Below are positions 1-7,531 of a stretch of 20,872 nucleotides of DNA, piece after piece. The notes beneath the pieces are model-generated. The model was not told where the DNA came from. It searched no databases and was given only the letters and a program-made list of their open reading frames with translations. Positions within the stretch are counted from its first letter, which is position 1; every line of letters starts with the position of its first letter. Made by a program: the position numbers and the translations under genes. The stretch comes from a virus, in IMG/VR virus record IMGVR_UViG_3300014499_000217, positions 1 through 20,872 of that record. The stretch is one strand, 5' to 3'.

Positions 1-13
1 CCCGGCCGCTTAA
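1..13 (+). CDS. 3' end of an upstream gene (last codons only)
   Basis: The frame 2-4, 5-7, 8-10 reads Pro-Ala-Ala and ends in TAA at 11-13. The last A of this stop is the first base of the next gene's ATG (TAATG junction). This is the overlap style used throughout the window, so an upstream gene of the same operon very probably ends here. From phage gene order it could be the portal or a gene next to it, but nothing in three codons identifies it. Confidence 0.4.
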
Positions 14-348
14 TGCTGATTCAGGCCGGCCACCTCCCGTGCCGGTATTGCAGCAAGTTCCGAGCGCCCGAGGACCTGATGGGCGCGGGCGCGCGCGGCT
101 TCATCTGCCGCTACTGCTTCGAGTGGCATAAGCATGCGCTCGCCGTGCTGAACGGCGAAACGCCGTCCGGATGCCAGGAGTGCGGAACGAGATTGGAAGA
201 AATTTCGCCCGGTGTCGAAATACGGATGTACGTGGTGCCGAAGGATGGGTGCTACCAAGTGCTCTGCAAACGGTGCTGTGACTCATATGTGGCCAGGCGT
301 CGAGATGTCTACGGCGCCACGGAATTTGGAAGACGACTGAAACTATGA
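13..348 (+). CDS. Small four-CxxC zinc-ribbon protein
   Basis: This is a 111-residue protein with four CxxC pairs at about residues 10/13, 32/35, 54/57 and 85/88. The first two pairs are separated by 18 residues and the last two by 27. That spacing suggests two zinc ribbons, each holding one zinc with four cysteines. Between them lies a short charged helix-like stretch (FEWHKHALAVLNGE). No signal peptide or membrane segment is visible, so it should act in the cytoplasm. The ATG at 13 overlaps the stop of the preceding gene, and its own TGA overlaps the ATG of the scaffold-like gene (ATGA at 345-348), so translation is probably coupled on both sides. Small Cys-rich proteins of unknown role are common in phage head-gene clusters. 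Nucleic-acid binding or assembly regulation is possible, but no specific function can be assigned. Confidence 0.85.
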   Translation: MLIQAGHLPCRYCSKFRAPEDLMGAGARGFICRYCFEWHKHALAVLNGETPSGCQECGTRLEEISPGVEIRMYVVPKDGCYQVLCKRCCDSYVARRRDVYGATEFGRRLKL

Positions 349-1055
349 CGCCTGAAGAAACAGCAGCGGCTACCGCCGCCGCAGACGCGGAAAAGGCCAC
401 GACGACGGCGCGGATCGCCGCGCTCGAAACCGAACTCGCAGTCTCGAAAGCGACCACGCTCGAAAAAGAGCAGGCCGCGCAGTTCTGGTATGGCAAGGCC
501 AACGCCCCCAAGACCGAAACCGAGAAAGAGAAGCCCGCGACCGAAGAGGACGTGGACCTGCTCGAACTGATCGGCAAGGGCGGCGGCGGCTTCAAGGAGT
601 GGCTCAAAAAGCAGGGCTTAGTCACGCGCGGCGAAGTGGACGCCATGGTGGCGCAGAAGGCCGGCCAGCTGGTCAAAGAGAACCAGATGGTGGATCGCTA
701 CCCCGAGCTGAAGGACAAGACGTCGGACTTCTTCAAGGCCACGTCGGTCGAGTACATCGCGCTCAAAAAGCAGAGTGTCTCGGACGCGCTGGCGATGGAG
801 ATGGCGGCGGAGAAAGTCGAACTGGCCCAGCTCCGGAGCGGCAAACGCAAGATCCAGACCGACGCGGAGAAGGAAGAGGAGCGGCTCGACCGCGTGAAGG
901 CGCAGGGCGGCGAACGCGGGCGCAGAACGCCCACCGAGCGCGCGGCTTCCACCACCATCTCGAAGGAAGAGAAGGAAATGATGAAGCGTTTCGGCGTCAC
1001 CGAAGAGGACTACAAGAAATCGAAGGCGGCCATGGTGGTCGCGGATCGGGCGTAA
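345..1055 (+). CDS. Putative capsid scaffolding protein
   Basis: This is a 236-residue, highly charged protein rich in Ala, Glu and Lys. It starts with a predicted coiled coil (about residues 5-45), followed by an acidic linker, then a Gly-flanked segment (LIGKGGGGFKEWLKKQG) and further long helices. Its position directly upstream of the decoration and major capsid genes, its helical composition and its size fit an internal scaffold that guides procapsid assembly and is then lost. No Ser-His-Asp protease signature is visible, so it is not a protease-scaffold fusion. Its C-terminus (about 195-236) is a basic/acidic helical segment, the kind of region by which scaffolds often contact capsid subunits. 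It starts within the stop codon of the zinc-ribbon gene. Identification rests on context and composition rather than on a recognised domain. Confidence 0.75.
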   Translation: MTPEETAAATAAADAEKATTTARIAALETELAVSKATTLEKEQAAQFWYGKANAPKTETEKEKPATEEDVDLLELIGKGGGGFKEWLKKQGLVTRGEVDAMVAQKAGQLVKENQMVDRYPELKDKTSDFFKATSVEYIALKKQSVSDALAMEMAAEKVELAQLRSGKRKIQTDAEKEEERLDRVKAQGGERGRRTPTERAASTTISKEEKEMMKRFGVTEEDYKKSKAAMVVADRA

Positions 1056-1058
1056 TAG

Positions 1059-1655
1059 ATGTCGAGAAAAATCAACCCCAACCCGCCGAACGCGAACGCT
1101 TTCGCGCATGTGAACGTCGGTCCGTCGAACGAAGAAGTCATGGCGGATAACGAGCGCATCCAGGCGGAGCGCGCGGCGAAGGGCTTCCCCCGCGTCGAAT
1201 TCGGACGGGACGCGGAAGACAAACGGATCTTCGATCGCACTGAAGGAGAGGGCGGCTCAAGCGATCCATTGCTGCACCCCAACCCGATCGCGGAGCTGAT
1301 CGATCCGATTCAGGCGGCGAACCCCGACAAAGCTTACAAGCTGCTGGGGAAAGTGGCCTGCAAGTTTCACGGGCTGCGCGGCTATGCGCCGGTGCTGAAC
1401 GAGCGCGGCGAACAGGTGGAACTGGGTGGCATGTTCCTCGGCGAAATCCCGAAGTCCGTGGCCGACCAGCGGCAGCGGCATTATCAGCGCGAGTCGCTGG
1501 AGGCGGTATCCACGGCGCAGGACAGCTACACCGAGCAGGTGAACCAGATCCGGCGGGACGCGCAGAGCGCGGGGCTGAAAGTTTTGGAGCCGGGCGATAT
1601 GCCGGCGGGAGAATTCACGGACCAGGAAACGGGCGAGACCCACTTCCTCGGGTAA
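1059..1655 (+). CDS. Conserved-position virion assembly protein, unknown function
   Basis: I do not recognise this 198-residue protein. It is polar and charged. An N-terminal Asn/Pro-rich stretch (NPNPPNANAF) is followed by a helix with ERIQAERAAKGFPRVEFGRD and an apparently folded middle part (about 80-145) containing CKFHGLRGYAPVLNERGEQV. A helical segment rich in Gln, Arg and Glu comes next, and then a flexible end. There is no signal peptide or membrane segment. It starts 3 nt after the scaffold-like gene's stop and sits between scaffold and decoration/capsid genes, so a role in head assembly, or as a minor head or second scaffold component, is plausible from context only. The start lacks a strong Shine-Dalgarno sequence, consistent with translational coupling to the gene before it. 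Confidence 0.8.
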   Translation: MSRKINPNPPNANAFAHVNVGPSNEEVMADNERIQAERAAKGFPRVEFGRDAEDKRIFDRTEGEGGSSDPLLHPNPIAELIDPIQAANPDKAYKLLGKVACKFHGLRGYAPVLNERGEQVELGGMFLGEIPKSVADQRQRHYQRESLEAVSTAQDSYTEQVNQIRRDAQSAGLKVLEPGDMPAGEFTDQETGETHFLG

Positions 1656-1664
1656 CGGCTTAGT

Positions 1665-1674
1665 CAAAAAGGGG
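1665..1674 (+). promoter_or_regulatory. Purine-rich leader / ribosome-binding site of the decoration gene
   Basis: CAAAAAGGGG lies 11 nt before the ATG at 1686, in a 30-nt gap. The identical ten bases occur before the major capsid gene (2284-2293). Most other genes in the operon lack such a leader, so it may support high-level initiation of the two most abundant head proteins. Confidence 0.5.
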
Positions 1675-1685
1675 CTTTCGAAAAC

Positions 1686-2264
1686 ATGGCACAGATCAAC
1701 GTAAACTCTCCGTTCGGCTTCCGGCCGATGCTATTCAACCTCGACGGCGGACCGAGCCGCGTCTCGCAGTACTGCAAGCTGGTGGGCGACACCTACGCCA
1801 TCTTCTGCAACGACCTGGTGACCAAGGTGGCGTCCTCGGCCGTGCCGCTTGAGGGCGGAACGCCGGCGCCGGGCTGCAAGTCCGGATACAACGGCACGCC
1901 GGGCACTTCGCTCTGGCTGGGCAGCTCGCTCAACTACGGGCTGGCCTCAACGCAGACCTTCCATTCGATCATCGATTCGCCCACGGCGGTGTTCATCGCC
2001 CAGACCGATTCGAGCGTGGTCGAAGACGAAACGATCGCCGCGGGCAAGAACGCCAACCTCTCAATCGCGGTCGGCGGTTCTACGACCGTGGCTAAGCTCT
2101 CGGGGATGCAGATCAACACCTCTTCGATCGCCACCACGGCGGGACTCGATCTCAGGCTGCTCAACGCCTACGACGAATATCCCAACGTGGACAACCTCGC
2201 GAATGAAATTTTCGAGGTCGTGATCATGAAGCACCAGTACGCGATGGGAAGCGCCGGCGTCTAG
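1686..2264 (+). CDS. Putative head decoration / capsid-stabilising protein
   Basis: This 192-residue protein starts with MAQINVNSPFGFRPMLFNLD. The PFGFRP motif close to the N-terminus is typical of a family of small phage head proteins encoded next to the major capsid gene. The rest is rich in Ser, Thr, Gly, Ala and short beta-like segments. Its end (LLNAYDEYPNVDNLANEIFEVVIMKHQYA) resembles the 'xDNxxxxxxxxxVxIxxHxF' close seen in such proteins. It probably binds the outside of the capsid or the major subunit. It has three cysteines, no signal peptide and no membrane segment. Its position just 5' of the capsid gene and the strong purine-rich leader point to high expression. The assignment is by motif memory and context; a minor structural protein is the alternative. 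Confidence 0.72.
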   Translation: MAQINVNSPFGFRPMLFNLDGGPSRVSQYCKLVGDTYAIFCNDLVTKVASSAVPLEGGTPAPGCKSGYNGTPGTSLWLGSSLNYGLASTQTFHSIIDSPTAVFIAQTDSSVVEDETIAAGKNANLSIAVGGSTTVAKLSGMQINTSSIATTAGLDLRLLNAYDEYPNVDNLANEIFEVVIMKHQYAMGSAGV

Positions 2265-2283
2265 GCCGCGGCGGCAGAAAACA

Positions 2284-2301
2284 CAAAAAGGGGACACAGG
2301 G
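2284..2301 (+). promoter_or_regulatory. Ribosome-binding region of the major capsid gene
   Basis: The 42-nt gap contains CAAAAAGGGG (2284-2293), identical to the leader of the preceding gene. A closer AGGG at 2298-2301 lies 5 nt before the ATG at 2307. The closer site probably sets the start. This is the largest clean intergenic gap in the window. Confidence 0.5.
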
Positions 2302-2306
2302 AAACT

Positions 2307-3230
2307 ATGTACGTTCGCAGCTTACTGCCGGATCTCAACTCGGAGACGATGCTCCCGGCCATCGACGCGGTCATCATGGGCCGTTACAACCGGTACCCGG
2401 AAGAGTACGTGGACGTGTTCAACGTCGAAACTTCGGACCGCTCTGTTGAGCAGACCACCGAAGTCACCGGCTTCGGCCAGTTCGTTCAGATCCCCGAAGC
2501 GCAGGACACCCGGTTCGACCAGCTGCTCCCGGTCTATAACAAGACCTACAAGCACGCGCAGTGGTCGCTCGGCTTCAAGGTGTCCAAACAGGCCGCGATG
2601 AACGATAAGTTCAACGTGGTCAAAAAGGCTTCGATCGAGCTGGGCAAATCCGCCCGCGAGACCGTCGAAGTGAACGCGGCCAACATCTACAACCAGGGTT
2701 TCAATTCCGGCTACCCGGGCCCCGATGGACTCAGCCTGTTCTCGACGGCGCACATTTTGGCCGGCGGCGGCACCCAGACCAACCGCCTGAGCTACGCGAC
2801 CGACCCGGATGTGACCAGCATCCAGCTTGCCCTGACCGACATGCGCAACACCGTCGATCACCGCGGCAAGAAACAGAAAATCGTCCCCAAGCAACTGGTC
2901 TGCGCGCCACAGAACGAATTCGTGGTGGCGGAGCTGCTGGGCGGCACGGACCGCGGCGATACGGCCAACCGGACGATCAACGCGTTCCGCCGCCGCAGCG
3001 GCATGCCGAGCTTCGACAGCTGGATGGTCTATGACTATCTGACCGACCCGCACGCCTGGATGATCCTGGCGGACAACTCGGACACCGAAGTGCGCTTTTA
3101 CTGGCGCGAGAAATTCAACACCGTGGCCGACGTGGACTTCAAGAGCCGCTCGCAGATGATCGCGGGATGGATGCAGTTCTCTTGCGGTTTCAACAGCTTC
3201 TACGGCGCTTACGGGGTGCCTTCCAGCTAA
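2307..3230 (+). CDS. Major capsid protein
   Basis: This is a 307-residue protein of the size expected for an HK97-fold major head subunit. The N-terminal part (about 1-60) is an extended arm ending in TTEVTGFGQFVQIPE. The middle has the characteristic PDGLSLFSTAHILAGGG segment (about residues 138-154), a motif seen in many phage major capsid proteins where a loaded subunit loop carries 'G..LF...H'. The later part (QLVCAPQNEFVVAELLGGT) fits the peptide that describes a stable beta/alpha core, and a late stretch reads HAWMILADNSDTEVRFYWRE. It follows the scaffold and decoration genes with the best leader in the window. It should form the icosahedral shell in the cytoplasm. No signal peptide or protease-cleaved delta domain is evident, consistent with use of a separate scaffold. 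This is one of the surest functional calls here. Confidence 0.88.
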   Translation: MYVRSLLPDLNSETMLPAIDAVIMGRYNRYPEEYVDVFNVETSDRSVEQTTEVTGFGQFVQIPEAQDTRFDQLLPVYNKTYKHAQWSLGFKVSKQAAMNDKFNVVKKASIELGKSARETVEVNAANIYNQGFNSGYPGPDGLSLFSTAHILAGGGTQTNRLSYATDPDVTSIQLALTDMRNTVDHRGKKQKIVPKQLVCAPQNEFVVAELLGGTDRGDTANRTINAFRRRSGMPSFDSWMVYDYLTDPHAWMILADNSDTEVRFYWREKFNTVADVDFKSRSQMIAGWMQFSCGFNSFYGAYGVPSS

Positions 3231-3237
3231 GGCGGCC

Positions 3238-3765
3238 ATGGCACTGCAACCTCAGATCTCGCGGCCGGCATCGACCGGCCTCACGCGCCTGCGCGTCGGA
3301 CCGAACCGCGTTACGGCGGACCGGTCCCTGCCGGCGATGTGCGCGCCCTATCCGGGCGACAAAAGCACCAACGCCAGCAACAAGAACGTGCTGAGCGTGG
3401 ACTGCTCAATGATGGCGACCTATTCACCGGCCGCCGCTCCCACGCAGTTGACGGGAATAACGACTCACGCGCTCGCTCTGTGGAACATTACGGCGAGTGA
3501 AGCGGGCAGAGCGCCGGATGTGATTCCCGGCGACATCTGGGAGTTTCTGTCAAAGGACAACGTAAACGGGTCGAGCGCGGATCCGCTGACGAACTCGGGC
3601 CTTCTGGTGCTTGGGGTTTATGTCACCGGCACCGGGCCATACGATCTGTCGCTGCTGCTCTACAACTCGACCGCGGGAACGCTTTCGACCCCGGCGGCTT
3701 ACATCCCGCTTCTACTGGTGAACCGCTTCAACAACCTGAGCACGGATCCGAACCCGATCCCCTAG
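3238..3765 (+). CDS. Small virion-associated protein of unknown function
   Basis: I do not recognise this 175-residue protein. It starts 8 nt after the capsid gene's stop. The N-terminal third is polar with basic residues (TRLRVGPNRVTADRS) and an Asn/Ser-rich loop. The C-terminal two thirds look beta-rich, with alternating hydrophobics (LLVLGVYVTGTGPYDLSLLLYN). It has two cysteines close together (about 41 and 56), no signal peptide and no obvious membrane helix. Its place between the major capsid protein and tail-connector genes suggests a minor capsid, head-fibre or head-completion role, but that is inference. The next gene begins 3 nt after its stop. Confidence 0.78.
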   Translation: MALQPQISRPASTGLTRLRVGPNRVTADRSLPAMCAPYPGDKSTNASNKNVLSVDCSMMATYSPAAAPTQLTGITTHALALWNITASEAGRAPDVIPGDIWEFLSKDNVNGSSADPLTNSGLLVLGVYVTGTGPYDLSLLLYNSTAGTLSTPAAYIPLLLVNRFNNLSTDPNPIP

Positions 3766-3768
3766 GCC

Positions 3769-4173
3769 ATGTCTGATATCAAAACCACGCGCGTGCTGCT
3801 CACCATGGCGGCACGCACCGCGACCGTCGCCTCGGCGAAATTCATCGACCGCGCGCAGCAGTTCTGCCGCTTGTACGTCAACGTCACGGTAGCAAGTGGA
3901 ACCGGCGGACTGACAGTGCAGCTGCGCGGGTACGATCCGGTCTCGCTCGAACCGGGCAATACGCCGGCGGGCGCGTTTCTGAACGGCGGCGGCACGGCGA
4001 TCACGGCGACCGGGGTTTATGTGATCGAGCTACTGATGACCGCCGGCTCGATCGTGGGCGGCGTTCATGACAGCGTGGCGCGGATGCTTCCCTGCACCTG
4101 GGACGTGAACGTGGGCGTGGGCGACGCGTCGAGTTACACGTATTCGATCAGCTGCGAAGTGTTTCCCGGTTAA
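3769..4173 (+). CDS. Small beta-sandwich virion protein, unknown role
   Basis: This 134-residue protein seems to be all beta. The pattern FCRLYVNVTVASGTGGLTVQ followed by LRGYDPVSLE and a late LPCTWDVNVGVGDASSYTYS segment matches the style of a small phage protein family seen in tailed-phage structural clusters: 'vxvtxxxgxxxLTVxIxgxDPvSg...LPxxWrVxvxxg...tYsv'. These are thought to be virion components, perhaps an immunoglobulin-like decoration or tail module. No enzyme motif is present. It follows the previous gene after 3 nt with no strong ribosome-binding site, so coupling is likely. Function is not established by the sequence. Confidence 0.78.
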   Translation: MSDIKTTRVLLTMAARTATVASAKFIDRAQQFCRLYVNVTVASGTGGLTVQLRGYDPVSLEPGNTPAGAFLNGGGTAITATGVYVIELLMTAGSIVGGVHDSVARMLPCTWDVNVGVGDASSYTYSISCEVFPG

Positions 4174-4198
4174 TCCGGATTCTTCCCTGGGAGGGCTT

Positions 4199-5929
4199 AT
4201 GCGGTTCGCTGTCTTACTACTCATCGGCTCTTCGCTTCTCAGCGCGCAGAACTCCTTCAATCCCGCGGGCTCGACGCCCCAGATCTTCTCGAACACGGTA
4301 GACGCCTCCGGCGCGATCGCGTGGTTTGAACCCGTGGTGGCCACCGACCCGTCCGGCGCGTGCACGGTGTACGCGATGAAGTATCAGCAGGTGATCAGCC
4401 TCGCATCGGGGAATATGTTCACGTGCGGGCCGAGCGGCGTGTGGCAGGCGGTGTCCTCGTCGTCGTCTTCTTTCGCCGCGCTCTCCGGCGCGATCGCCAT
4501 CACGCAATTTCCAACAGGCGCGACGGTCAACCAGCTCCCTTACTTCAACGGCGCCGCGTGGGTGCTCGGCCAGCTCGGCGCGAGCCAGATCACGGGGCTC
4601 GGCTCAGCGGCGCTCGTTTCCACTTCCACCTTCGATGCTTCCGGAGCGGCCTCCGCCGTCCTTGCCACAAGCGTGCAGAAGGCGAATAACGGCTCGGACT
4701 TCGCGAACGCTTCCACCACGCGCACTAATTTGGGTGTGGCCATCGGATCGAACGTCGAGGCCTGGTCCGCGGCGCTCGACACCTTCGCGACGATGACGCC
4801 GGCGAACGTGATTCTCTCCAGCGGAACTTACTCAAACCCTTCGTGGCTCACAGCGGTCGCGAACGCGAAAGTGACCGGGCTCGGGAGCGCGGCCCTGCAG
4901 GCGAGCAGCTTCTTCGTGCAGCCGGCCTCTTCGAACACCTATTCCGGATCCACATTGCAGGATTTCGGCGCGGCGGGATTCCGGCCGCCCTACGGGACGC
5001 TGGCCGCGATCCCCGGAACGTGCTCGGTCTGGCAGCTCTATATTGCGACAGACCAGCAGGCCGGCGCCAACATTTACGAGTGCGCGGTGGCGAACACATG
5101 GAGCGCAGTCGGCGCGTCGGCCTCGACCGCGAATCTCGCCGTGGTGCGCGACCCCTCGGGCGACATCGCGACCAATCACCACATCTTCGGAGCCTCCAAT
5201 TCCGTGGGCGTTTCCTCCGCGTGGCTGGCGAACAGTTACAACGCCTCGACCAATGCGTATGTGGGCTCGACCAGCGTCGGGCCGATGGACGGCGCGTCGG
5301 CGGGCTTCATCCGCTGGCCCGCGAATAAATACGCATCGCAGCCGATTCTGCAGGACGGCGCGGGGACTTACTACCTCGACTCGGGCGGCTCCTCGAACAC
5401 CATCACGCTCAACGTGGCCTATCCCGAGTACACCGATAACTCAAACCTTTGCTTCAAGGTTGCATACCCGATCACCGGCGCGGTGACCCTCTTCTCCATC
5501 GATAACGCCGCCACCACCAAGACGCTGCAGATGCCCGGCGGGGTGTCCATGGCGTCCGCCGATGCGCCCGCCGGCACGATCCTCTGCGCGGCCTACAACA
5601 CGACCAGCGCCGTGTGGAACGTGACCTCCATCACGCCGAAGGTGGCGTATCAGAATCGCGTCAACACCTACGCGTCGCAGCAAATTATGAATAACGGGTG
5701 GGAGACGGGGGTGGCCACCAACACCGACCAGGCGGGCTCGATCACGCTCGCGGCGGGTGCGGGCTCCTACACCTTCCTGAACACCGGGTACACGCATGCG
5801 CCGATTTGCAGCATGTTCGACTTCTCGTCCCAGGGGACGGCGGTCACGTTCACGGAAACCGTTCTGGCCCTCACCATCACCGGCACGGGAACGCACCAGA
5901 TCTATTACCAGTGCACGCCGCGAAACTGA
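4199..5929 (+). CDS. Tail-fibre-like protein with Sec signal peptide
   Basis: This is a 576-residue protein. Residues 1-16 form a textbook Sec signal: a basic N-end (MR), a hydrophobic core (FAVLLLIGSSLL) and a small-residue site with likely cleavage at SA|Q17. The mature part has fibre-type modules: ITGLGSAAL at about 131 and VTGLGSAAL at about 225, plus a TRTNLGVAIGSNVEAWSAAL segment. Both are common in phage fibres with trimeric shafts. It also carries two Cys-bracketed short modules ending in a conserved Trp: C55...C76 followed by GVWQAV, and C275...C295 followed by NTWSAVG. The mature chain has eight cysteines, and its end is beta-rich. Start choice is firm: GGAGG at 4190-4194 lies 4 nt before the ATG. 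The neighbour starts 2 nt after its stop and also has a signal peptide. Receptor binding or a secreted adhesin is inferred; which one is not decided by sequence. Confidence 0.82.
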   Translation: MRFAVLLLIGSSLLSAQNSFNPAGSTPQIFSNTVDASGAIAWFEPVVATDPSGACTVYAMKYQQVISLASGNMFTCGPSGVWQAVSSSSSSFAALSGAIAITQFPTGATVNQLPYFNGAAWVLGQLGASQITGLGSAALVSTSTFDASGAASAVLATSVQKANNGSDFANASTTRTNLGVAIGSNVEAWSAALDTFATMTPANVILSSGTYSNPSWLTAVANAKVTGLGSAALQASSFFVQPASSNTYSGSTLQDFGAAGFRPPYGTLAAIPGTCSVWQLYIATDQQAGANIYECAVANTWSAVGASASTANLAVVRDPSGDIATNHHIFGASNSVGVSSAWLANSYNASTNAYVGSTSVGPMDGASAGFIRWPANKYASQPILQDGAGTYYLDSGGSSNTITLNVAYPEYTDNSNLCFKVAYPITGAVTLFSIDNAATTKTLQMPGGVSMASADAPAGTILCAAYNTTSAVWNVTSITPKVAYQNRVNTYASQQIMNNGWETGVATNTDQAGSITLAAGAGSYTFLNTGYTHAPICSMFDFSSQGTAVTFTETVLALTITGTGTHQIYYQCTPRN

Positions 5930-5931
5930 CC

Positions 5932-7530
5932 ATGAAACAACTTCTTTTCGCTCTCCTCCTGATCGCCCGCGCGCTCCTCGCCACCGACGTCTCGGTTCCG
6001 AACATGACGGAGCTGCTGACCAACACCGGCGTGCCCTTCGGCAACGGCGGCCAGGTGGGGTGCTCAACGAACTACTGCGTCTGGGCCACCACTCAAACGG
6101 GTGGCGTCTACACCGGCCACTCGGAACTCGCGGGCTGCGGGATCACGGCGGGGCAATGCGCGGCGACGCCGGTCTGCCTCACCTGCGGCAACGACTTCGC
6201 GCAGTTCGGCTATACGACCGGGTACGGCGCGGCGGCCACGGCGACTTACGTCAACTCGACCACGATCACGGTTGCGGTCGGCACGGCGGGCGCCGGCTAC
6301 TCGGCGACGCACCTGCCCACAATTCTTTTCTCGGGCGGAGCCGGAAGCTGCTCGACCATCACGCCCACGGTCTCCGGAGGCGGCGTCGCGACGATCACCG
6401 CGTCGGGCTGCACCGCCTACACGAGTGCGCCAACGGTTTACATCGGCGGCGGCGCGGAAAAGGGCCAGCCGATCTTCGATCCCACGAACGCGTTTCTCTC
6501 GATCGGCGTCAGTAACCCGACCTACGGTCCGAACGCTTCGGCGGGGCCGGCCGCGATCGGCAACGGCGTCGATATCGATAACTGGGTCTGCCCGATCTCC
6601 GTCTCGGCCGGGGTGGCCACGCTTGGGACCTGCCACAACAACACCTCGATCGCAAACAACTACAACGGCATTCTGTTCGGACGCTTCGGCGGTTGCGGGC
6701 CCGGCACGGTGACCACCTGCATCTGGATGAGTTCAAGGTACTCGAACAGCGACTCCAGCAACTCCGGTTCGCTCGGCGACTACCGGATCCGAATCATCCC
6801 ATACACCACGCCCGGCGGCGTGTGGACGCTCGGGACCGAGTTCACTTACCCATCGACGGGCGGATATCGCATCTGCCTGAACACGCTTCAGACGTGCTCC
6901 ACTTACACCGGGAAAAACTACGCGGAGCTGGACGGCGCTTACGACGTGGTAGCCGGCGCGTTTCTTCTGGAGATCGCTCCGGACACGGCATGCAACACCA
7001 CTTGCAGCGGCACCGGAAACTACTTCTGGCAAAACGAAATCGTCGCGTTCGCGCCGACCGGCACTTATGGCCAGTTCGACGTGTTGGTGCCCAGCGGCAA
7101 CACCGCGCCGTGTGGCTGGAACGAGCATCCAAACGAGATCAACGGGCTCCTCTACTGGACCACGAGTAACTTCACCACCCTGACTTACAACGGGTGCGCG
7201 ACGAGCTTTGGCGTGCCTCCGCTCGACAAAGCGGCGGTGCCTTATTACTACACCCTCGACGGGGCGGGCAACGTCCACATGGCGGCGGATATGGAGCACG
7301 CGTTCTCTGTGACGCAGGTCAACGTGCTCGGGACCGCGGACCGCACGGCCGTCTGCGCGGCGCGCCTGGCGCAGGTCGGCGCCGGATGCTCCGGCGCCAC
7401 CGTGATCTCCGGAGGTTATTCGGCTTTCACGACGCCTTCTTTATTCCCCCTGCTGCTCAAGGACTCGAACGGAAACGCCAGCGTATGGACCCTGAATCCC
7501 ATCCTCACGCTGAGCGGGCGGGTGTTCTGA
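5932..7530 (+). CDS. Cysteine-rich secreted virion-like protein, unknown function
   Basis: This is a 532-residue protein when started at the ATG at 5932. That start gives a clear Sec signal peptide (MKQLLFALLLIARALLA|T, cleavage near residue 17). The frame is open further upstream but only as an overlap with the previous gene. The mature part has 20 cysteines, often in close pairs (CSTNYC, CLTC, CLNTLQTC, CNTTC), which suggests many disulfides and an extracytoplasmic fold. Two GxGYxxxPTV-type repeats (Tyr at about 123 and 163) resemble shaft modules of phage fibres and bacterial adhesins. The second has a Cys in place of the usual Gly-rich turn. A middle part resembles a propeller or lectin-like region (NEIVAFAPTGTYGQFDVLVP). 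It is coupled to the preceding signal-peptide gene (2-nt gap). No catalytic motif was recognised; adhesin, receptor binder or exported host-surface modifier are all possible. Confidence 0.82.
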   Translation: MKQLLFALLLIARALLATDVSVPNMTELLTNTGVPFGNGGQVGCSTNYCVWATTQTGGVYTGHSELAGCGITAGQCAATPVCLTCGNDFAQFGYTTGYGAAATATYVNSTTITVAVGTAGAGYSATHLPTILFSGGAGSCSTITPTVSGGGVATITASGCTAYTSAPTVYIGGGAEKGQPIFDPTNAFLSIGVSNPTYGPNASAGPAAIGNGVDIDNWVCPISVSAGVATLGTCHNNTSIANNYNGILFGRFGGCGPGTVTTCIWMSSRYSNSDSSNSGSLGDYRIRIIPYTTPGGVWTLGTEFTYPSTGGYRICLNTLQTCSTYTGKNYAELDGAYDVVAGAFLLEIAPDTACNTTCSGTGNYFWQNEIVAFAPTGTYGQFDVLVPSGNTAPCGWNEHPNEINGLLYWTTSNFTTLTYNGCATSFGVPPLDKAAVPYYYTLDGAGNVHMAADMEHAFSVTQVNVLGTADRTAVCAARLAQVGAGCSGATVISGGYSAFTTPSLFPLLLKDSNGNASVWTLNPILTLSGRVF

Positions 7531-7531
7531 A

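Noticed and set aside
2322-3239. 305-codon minus-strand open frame
   Set aside because: It mirrors the major capsid gene almost exactly and its product has the His/Arg/Val/Ala composition of a shadow frame.
4170-4184. Terminator hairpin around AATCCGGATT after the gene ending at 4173
   Set aside because: The palindrome is only 10 bases without a loop and has no U-run; the next gene follows at 4199 with its own ribosome-binding site.
5698-5931. N-terminal extension of the cysteine-rich gene to 5698
   Set aside because: The extension overlaps the end of the preceding gene in another frame, is Gly/His-rich and would bury the clear signal peptide that starts at ATG 5932.
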